Position numbers and translations under genes: made by a program
Assembly (NCBI GenBank): GCA_025331565.1
Contig: JAFREQ010000225.1
Location: 1-64,000 of the forward strand
DNA: 64,000 nucleotides
Reading direction: 5' to 3'
From: Holacanthus passer
Lineage: Eukaryota; Chordata; Actinopteri; Pomacanthidae
Shown: positions 59,186-64,000 of the stretch, in pieces
Layout of the letters: every line of letters begins with the position of its first letter
Numbering within the stretch: the stretch's first letter is position 1
Notes under the pieces: model-generated
Databases searched by the model: none
Seen by the model: the letters and a program-made list of their open reading frames with translations, nothing else
Told to the model about the DNA's origin: nothing

Positions 59186-60039
59186 GAGCCTGATTGACTG
59201 ATTGATTTTGCACAATTCATCATTCAAAAACTATTAATATTTCAAGTTATGCATAATACAAAAACATTTAAATGTTTGCTATTATTAAAATTACATTTCA
59301 CAATTTATATACTAGTATAACCTTGGCAGAGATATGTGCTCTCTGAGTGTTTTCTTGTATTATTCTAAATAGACAGAAAACCAGGACTAAAAACCATGTC
59401 CACAGTATGCAGGTTGCCAAAGTGAGAAACTACATAGTGTATTACATAAACTACTGCTATTTATTATCAGCTAATTGTTGAGTTATTATTGGTTAACCTC
59501 TTAATGTATTAAACTGTATTAGTGCTGTTGTTTTAAATTCACCAGGTCCTGTGTTTCAAAACTGCTGTCAGCAGATACTAAATTCTTTAAACATTGACCA
59601 GACGGTTAATAATTGACATGATGTCCCTTTAGCAGCCATCACTAATGGTCTTGACAGACAGAGGCAATCTGCTGGGCAGTAAAACAGACAAAGAAGCTCA
59701 GTGTTTATTTCTGAGAAATGAGCTGAGTTGAATTACTTAATGTTTTGTGGAATTATAAGTTATGTATTTTTATTCAGTGAATAAGGGCAGAAGACAATAA
59801 TTACCAACTGTACTATACATAGCATAAACTACATTGAATAATGGCAGAGGTTCAGTGTTTGTGTGGTCTGTTTTACTGAGTATGAAAGTTCATTCTTGAA
59901 ATAGTTTGTCAAAAAAAACCCAAAAAAAAAAAAAAAAAAACAACAAACAAATTTGTGTTGTTAAAGATCAAATGTGAAAGAAAAGCCAGACTAGAGTCCA
60001 CAACCACAGCTCTGTGAGGCTATACTTATGCACAGCAGT
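59186..60039. other. Gene-free stretch
   Basis: AT-rich, with an A-run at about 59,913-59,940 that may be an old retroposon tail. Confidence 0.4.
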
Positions 60040-60240
60040 GCTTTGAGCTAAATACTAATGCTATCATGGCAATATGTGACAATGTTAACATGCTGATGAT
60101 TAGCAGACATAATGTGCTCTAACTATGTACTGTACATCTTAACATGCTAATATTTGCTATTTAAGATAAGATAAGATAAACCTTTATTCGTCCCACAGAG
60201 GGGAAATTTGCAATATTATAATTAGCACTAAATACAAAGG
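60040..60240 (+). repeat. Repeat C, copy 2, with a LINE tail inserted
   Basis: gagctaaatactaatgctat, ttaacatgctgatgattagc, catgctaatatttgct, then after the insert attagcactaaatacaaag. The insert is a reverse LINE tail (60,164-60,212) that splits the phrase. Confidence 0.65.
60164..60212 (-). mobile_element. LINE 3' tail fragment, reverse, inside repeat C
   Basis: TTAAGATAAGATAAGATAAA, then CCTTTATTCGTCCCACAGAG and gggaaatttgcaa: the recurring 3' end, about 50 bases only. Confidence 0.75.
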
Positions 60241-60244
60241 GCAC

Positions 60245-61290
60245 TGTATTATGGTTTGGGTTTTGGTTTAGTTGTTTCCTGTCTTATTTTGTAAGCGTGT
60301 GTCCTCAGGTGTGTAGTTGCTTTACTTCGTGTCTTTGTGTTTGTTTTCACTTGTTATCCTCCCCTCCTTGTGTATTTAGTGTGTGTGTTCCCCTCTCTTT
60401 TTGCCAGTTTGTCTGTGTACCTAATGTCAAGCATTCCAGCCCTTTCTAGTGTGTATTCCTTGCATTGTCCTTGTTTTTTGGATTTCAGTTTTTCTGGACC
60501 TCAACTGTTTTTTCGACTTTGGATTCCTGGCTGCTCCTCTTTGGATTTGGTTGCCTGTTTGGGCTGCCTTATTTGTTTTGACACTTGCTTGCCTGACCAT
60601 CCAGTAAGTCTTTTGATTTTATGATTAAATATCATTGAACTGCTCCGGCCCTGCCTCTGGTGTCTGCATTTGGGTCCATCCCTTGTATTTCTGCTACCCC
60701 ACTTGCACAAACTGCTACAGTACAAACTGGCCACATATGAACCCGGACTTCAGTTTCCCGTTGGAGGATTTGGAAGAGGTGAAATCTGCTGTGGATAGTT
60801 CTTTGCATAAACAGCACAATTGACAATATGGATATGCTGAGAGCCTTTGCCTCACTGGCAAAAGATTACTCTAAGCCCTGACTTATGGAAGCTCCAGGCA
60901 TGACTAAACTGTTATTTGGGACTAAAAAATCATACCTTGCTTTCCGTTCTGGATTCCTCAAATGCTGAGCTAGGCTTCGGCCTGCTAGCCTCCAAACAGC
61001 CTCCCAGTTGGCTAGCCATCAGCCTGTCTCCCAGTTGGATAGCCTGTGGCCTGTTAGTCTCCAGCCTGCCTCCCAGTTGGCTAGCCTCCAGCTTGCATCC
61101 AAGTCGGCTAGCCTCCGGCCCACTAGCTTCCAGTCTGCTCCTTTTCCTGAGCCGGCTAGTCTCCTGTCAGCCCCTAGAAGGAAGCGAGGGTCTCAGAGAA
61201 ATGAATCCCCTAAGCTGCCCAGTGACCCCGAGCCTCTGCTGCCCAGGACCTCGAGCCACTGCTGCCCAGCGACCATAAGTGTCTAACCAG
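60245..61290 (+). mobile_element. Ty3/gypsy-like LTR with a stub of internal sequence
   Basis: The LTR-like part is about 60,245-60,720. It has pyrimidine-rich sequence, ATTAAA near 60,624 and the phrase GTGTCTGCATTTGGGTCC (60,660-60,677) that I associate with fish gypsy LTR ends. It is followed by an open frame (NPDFSFPLEDLEEVKSAVDS, 60,737 onward) in a gag-leader-like position, then a minisatellite-like coding stretch (60,980-61,170) and LPSDPEPLLPRTSSHC. No protease, RT or integrase is present. The LTR start and any target duplication are unresolved. Confidence 0.5.
60980..61170 (+). repeat. Minisatellite-like array around GCCTCCCAGTTGGCTAGCCT
   Basis: Imperfect copies occur of cctcccagttggctagcc/ctcccagttggatagcctg with interleaved gcctgttagtctccag segments. 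In one frame it reads as SLQPASQLASLQ-like repeats. It lies inside the LTR-element stub. Confidence 0.6.
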
Positions 61291-61882
61291 TGTCTGTGTA
61301 GATGCAGTGGATTGCTGACTACTTTTTCGTTACTTTCACCAAATTAACTGCAGAAATACAACAAGCATTATATTTTGCTACATTTTACGGTTATATTATG
61401 GTTTGTAATAATGCTATTGCTACTCTAGCCTTGGCATAACCTGGTCTTTATGGCAATGTTAGCTTACTTTAAGATTGGTTTTGACAGGAATTTTGCTGAC
61501 AAGCTTTATCAGATGCACTAGTGCTATTTCAATCTGCATCTCTTGGGCATAACTGTGGCCTGAAGCTTTCATTTACTCTTCATGTCTGTTTTTACTATGC
61601 TGGCTTGGCAAACTGATTGGCCCAGAGCGTGAGGCCAGTATTAAAATGCTAAATGAAATGGAGAAATCAAGGAGAAAACAACACAGGGCAACTACGGCCC
61701 ATCAGAAATGTAGATAGTCAGCCCCCCACCTACTTTCAACCTGATGGTATGATCTCTGTTTGCCATCACACATGATTGTTTGCATGCACACATCATACAT
61801 ATCGACGCAATGTTCAGTCACTGCAGGGAATGCGTGACACTGAGGAATGTGGCAAAAAGATTATTCTGTGATTTTGTAGATT

Positions 61883-61936
61883 TTTCTGCAAATTTCCCTG
61901 TTGTGGGACTAATAAAGGAATATCTTATATTATCTA
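61883..61936 (+). mobile_element. LINE 3' tail fragment
   Basis: GCAAATTTCCCTGTTGTGGG, then actaataaaggaatatctta, matches the recurring 3' end with several changes. Confidence 0.65.
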
Positions 61937-62866
61937 TTATTCTGTCTTTTATTCATTTACAGAAAAGAAAAAAGAAATTAGTTCTCAGATGGCAAATTAA
62001 CTGGATGGACAAGAAAATAGTTCACAGTGCTGAACATTAGTGCTGTCTTAACACAATCAGTCATGTCTCGGTAAGGTAGGTAAGCTGGTCGTGGGGGAGG
62101 GGTCAAAAAACTCATTGCACTCCTGGGAGGTGTGTGGGAAATCTCAAGAAAGCAACATGGAACGTCACAAAAGTGCAGACAACCCGCTGACCATCATTTC
62201 CATCCCTAGAAAATTGAACTGTAGGAATTGTCAATATATATATATATATATAATATATGAGCAAATTGGAGGTCTAGACCTAAACATTCTTTTTTTACCT
62301 GTGCATCTGCAGTTGAAAGACATTCTCATCAGTAGTACCCTGCCCATGTGCAATAGTCTGTATATTAATCCAGAGTGCTTGTGGTTTAATTATACTCTGA
62401 TGAAGACTGGAGGTTGACATGATGGTTACAATAGGCTAAATAATGTCCACTTAGTGTGAAATGTGCAGTGTGAACTTGAAAGAGTGAAGAATTTTGTCAT
62501 GATAAAAATTGAAACATTCACAAGCCTAGACTTCTATATGCATAAAGTATGTACATCACACTACATATTGTTCAGTAAAGTACAATATGTGCAACATACA
62601 ACTGGTACGTTAACATATTTGTTAAATGGACTTATGAATATATATAGTGATTTTCTAGTCTCTTCAGATCACTCAAAGCACAATTTGAAGCACTCTTGCA
62701 TGATAATCTAAAATCTGTTTTGTCTCACCATTTTGAATTAGAGAAGGATCTCGTTTAGTTGTATGGAAATGGGGAACCTGAAACTTCCACTGCTTTTAAA
62801 AGAGATACTGGGTGGTTGTCAGGCTGGTTTCACACTGATGAGTTAACAAACGCTCTTCCAGCACAT

Positions 62867-62901
<35 letters not shown>

Positions 62902-63180
62902 AGGGGGGGCGGTGATTATCAGTAAGAGGAAATGAGACAGTTATAGAAGTAGTTGCTGCTCTCTTAGCTCAGATACAGGTCAGTAAGAACGCTGTCAACG
63001 TATTGGCTTTATTATCTGCTGTATATCTGCTGTCTACTCTGAATAGCAAGCAACAGAAACTGCTGGTATCGGTCTCTAGAGGCGTGTTCAACCTGTATGA
63101 CCATATCAGGAATACGGAACCCGCGCACCTGTAAGCTGACGTCATATACTGACAGTACCTGCAGTAACTCGTCTGGCTGA
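61937..63180. other. Spacer before the last gene
   Basis: No exon is seen. A (TA)n run lies near 62,236-62,252 and a GT microsatellite at 62,866-62,898. Confidence 0.4.
62866..62898. repeat. (GT)n microsatellite ending in a G-run
   Basis: cgtgtgtgtgtgtgtgtgtg followed by gggaggggggg. Confidence 0.9.
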
Positions 63181-63321
63181 GCTCTCTCAGTTTCTGAAAC
63201 TACCTTCAGGAGACAAGACAAAGAAGCCACGAAGAGAAATCGCGAAGGAACATATTTATAATTTGTTTCACTGTTTTTATACTTTCATTGCGAGGAATAT
63301 TGAAAGAGGATTTATAGACAG

Positions 63322-63372
63322 ATGGGAAGCGCTCGGTTCGCGGTTTTGGCCATTTTAATGGTCGTTTTCCAG
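63322..63372 (+). CDS. First coding exon of a secreted or membrane protein gene (partial)
   Basis: ATG GGA begins MGSARFAVLAILMVVFQ, 17 codons, ending in phase 0 at CCAG|GTGAGA. The short polar start, arginine and hydrophobic core (FAVLAILMVV) look like the n- and h-regions of a signal peptide, with the cleavage site expected in the next exon. The preceding 150 bases are exon-like and less AT-rich than the surroundings, fitting a 5' UTR and promoter. The rest of the gene lies beyond the window, so I cannot name it. Confidence 0.55.
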
Positions 63373-64000
63373 GTGAGATTTCCTGTTGTTGTAACTGAAT
63401 TCTATGAACGGCTTCCACCTATTTCCGTCGTTCTGTAGTGTGTAAATTAATTCACTGTTGTTATCTTACTCAGTTACATCTGATAGAAACATATTTGGTT
63501 GTTTTTGAAACCTTCGTTATCTCTGAAGAGAACTTCAGCATTTCAGTTATTTAGCAAGCGTATTCTTTTGTTAGTCACACCACTTGCCGCAGAACTGCGT
63601 TTAACTGAACGGAGATCGGTCGTTGGGGCGGATGTGAATGGCGAAATAGAATTTAACTACATATGTAACTGACAAGACTGAATTAAGGAGTTGGTCTTAA
63701 ATCACAAGTAATTTAAATGTAATGTCTACAACAGTACCAAACCTCTAACACACAAGGTAGCTTTAAACCACCATTTTTGAGGAGTTGGTGGCGATACATG
63801 GGCCTCGCCCTTGTTCTGTTGATGACGTAGTCGGCAGGTTAAATTCCAATCAAACATGTTATGGTTTGATCGCTTACAAACGCATTACACTCTGCTCACA
63901 CAAAAGGGGTTTACCCCAATTATAGTGGTTCCTTAAATATTGGCTAATTCTAGTTTTTACAGCATTACTTATCAGCGGTCAACTAGAGGTTTTTAAGTCA
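63373..64000 (+). other. Start of intron 1 of the last gene
   Basis: Begins GTGAGA; no further exon is recognised before the window ends. Confidence 0.45.

Noticed and set aside
60337..60624. 95-codon hydrophobic open frame
   Set aside because: It is pyrimidine-rich LTR-like sequence read as leucine/serine/phenylalanine; no sign of a real membrane protein.

Overview
The window looks like teleost fish nuclear DNA. It is AT-rich and intron-rich, with GT-AG introns, conserved vertebrate protein-coding exons and a dense load of fish-type repeats: Tc1-like and hAT DNA transposons, L1-, I- and CR1/Rex-like LINEs, tRNA-derived SINEs, solo LTRs, and CA/GT microsatellites. No species is assigned.

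The left third (1-20,000) is repeat-dominated. It opens with a broken L1-type LINE (about 310-3,812). A doubly deleted copy of another LINE follows (about 4,141-4,860). Next, on the minus strand, come two adjacent decayed genes of multicopy teleost families: a PB1/SAM-associated-type gene (6,128-9,905) and a C2H2 plus transposase-like gene (9,982-12,310). A palindromic MITE is split by a solo LTR with an exact 5-bp target duplication (12,441-13,268). From 15,706 to 20,010 lies a nested stack: a dispersed repeat (called repeat A here) interrupted by a 3.5-kb hAT element with exact 8-bp duplications, itself interrupted by a Tc1-like element, itself carrying a LINE tail.

The middle (21,000-49,600) holds two plus-strand host genes. 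fam98a has eight coding exons I can place from 21,062 to 32,937 and encodes 489 residues. A ZNF318-like zinc-finger gene has a probable first exon at 34,826 and six solid exons from 42,131 to 48,303. A diverged repeat containing paired GGTGGCGGTAAA and CCAACCGCC boxes lies just upstream of both. The introns carry transposon relics, including a Harbinger-type Myb/SANT-like pseudogene in fam98a intron 1 and a Tc1 copy in its intron 6.

The right part (49,600-63,300) is a long gene-poor stretch with MITEs, microsatellites, a Ty3/gypsy-like LTR fragment and dispersed repeats. At 63,322 a plus-strand first coding exon encodes a hydrophobic signal-peptide-like start of a gene that runs out of the window.

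I did not find an unmistakable new biological system. The best leads are the co-oriented two-gene unit at 6-12 kb, the shared promoter-proximal repeat of the two host genes, and the reading-frame conflict between the first two recognised exons of the ZNF318-like gene.
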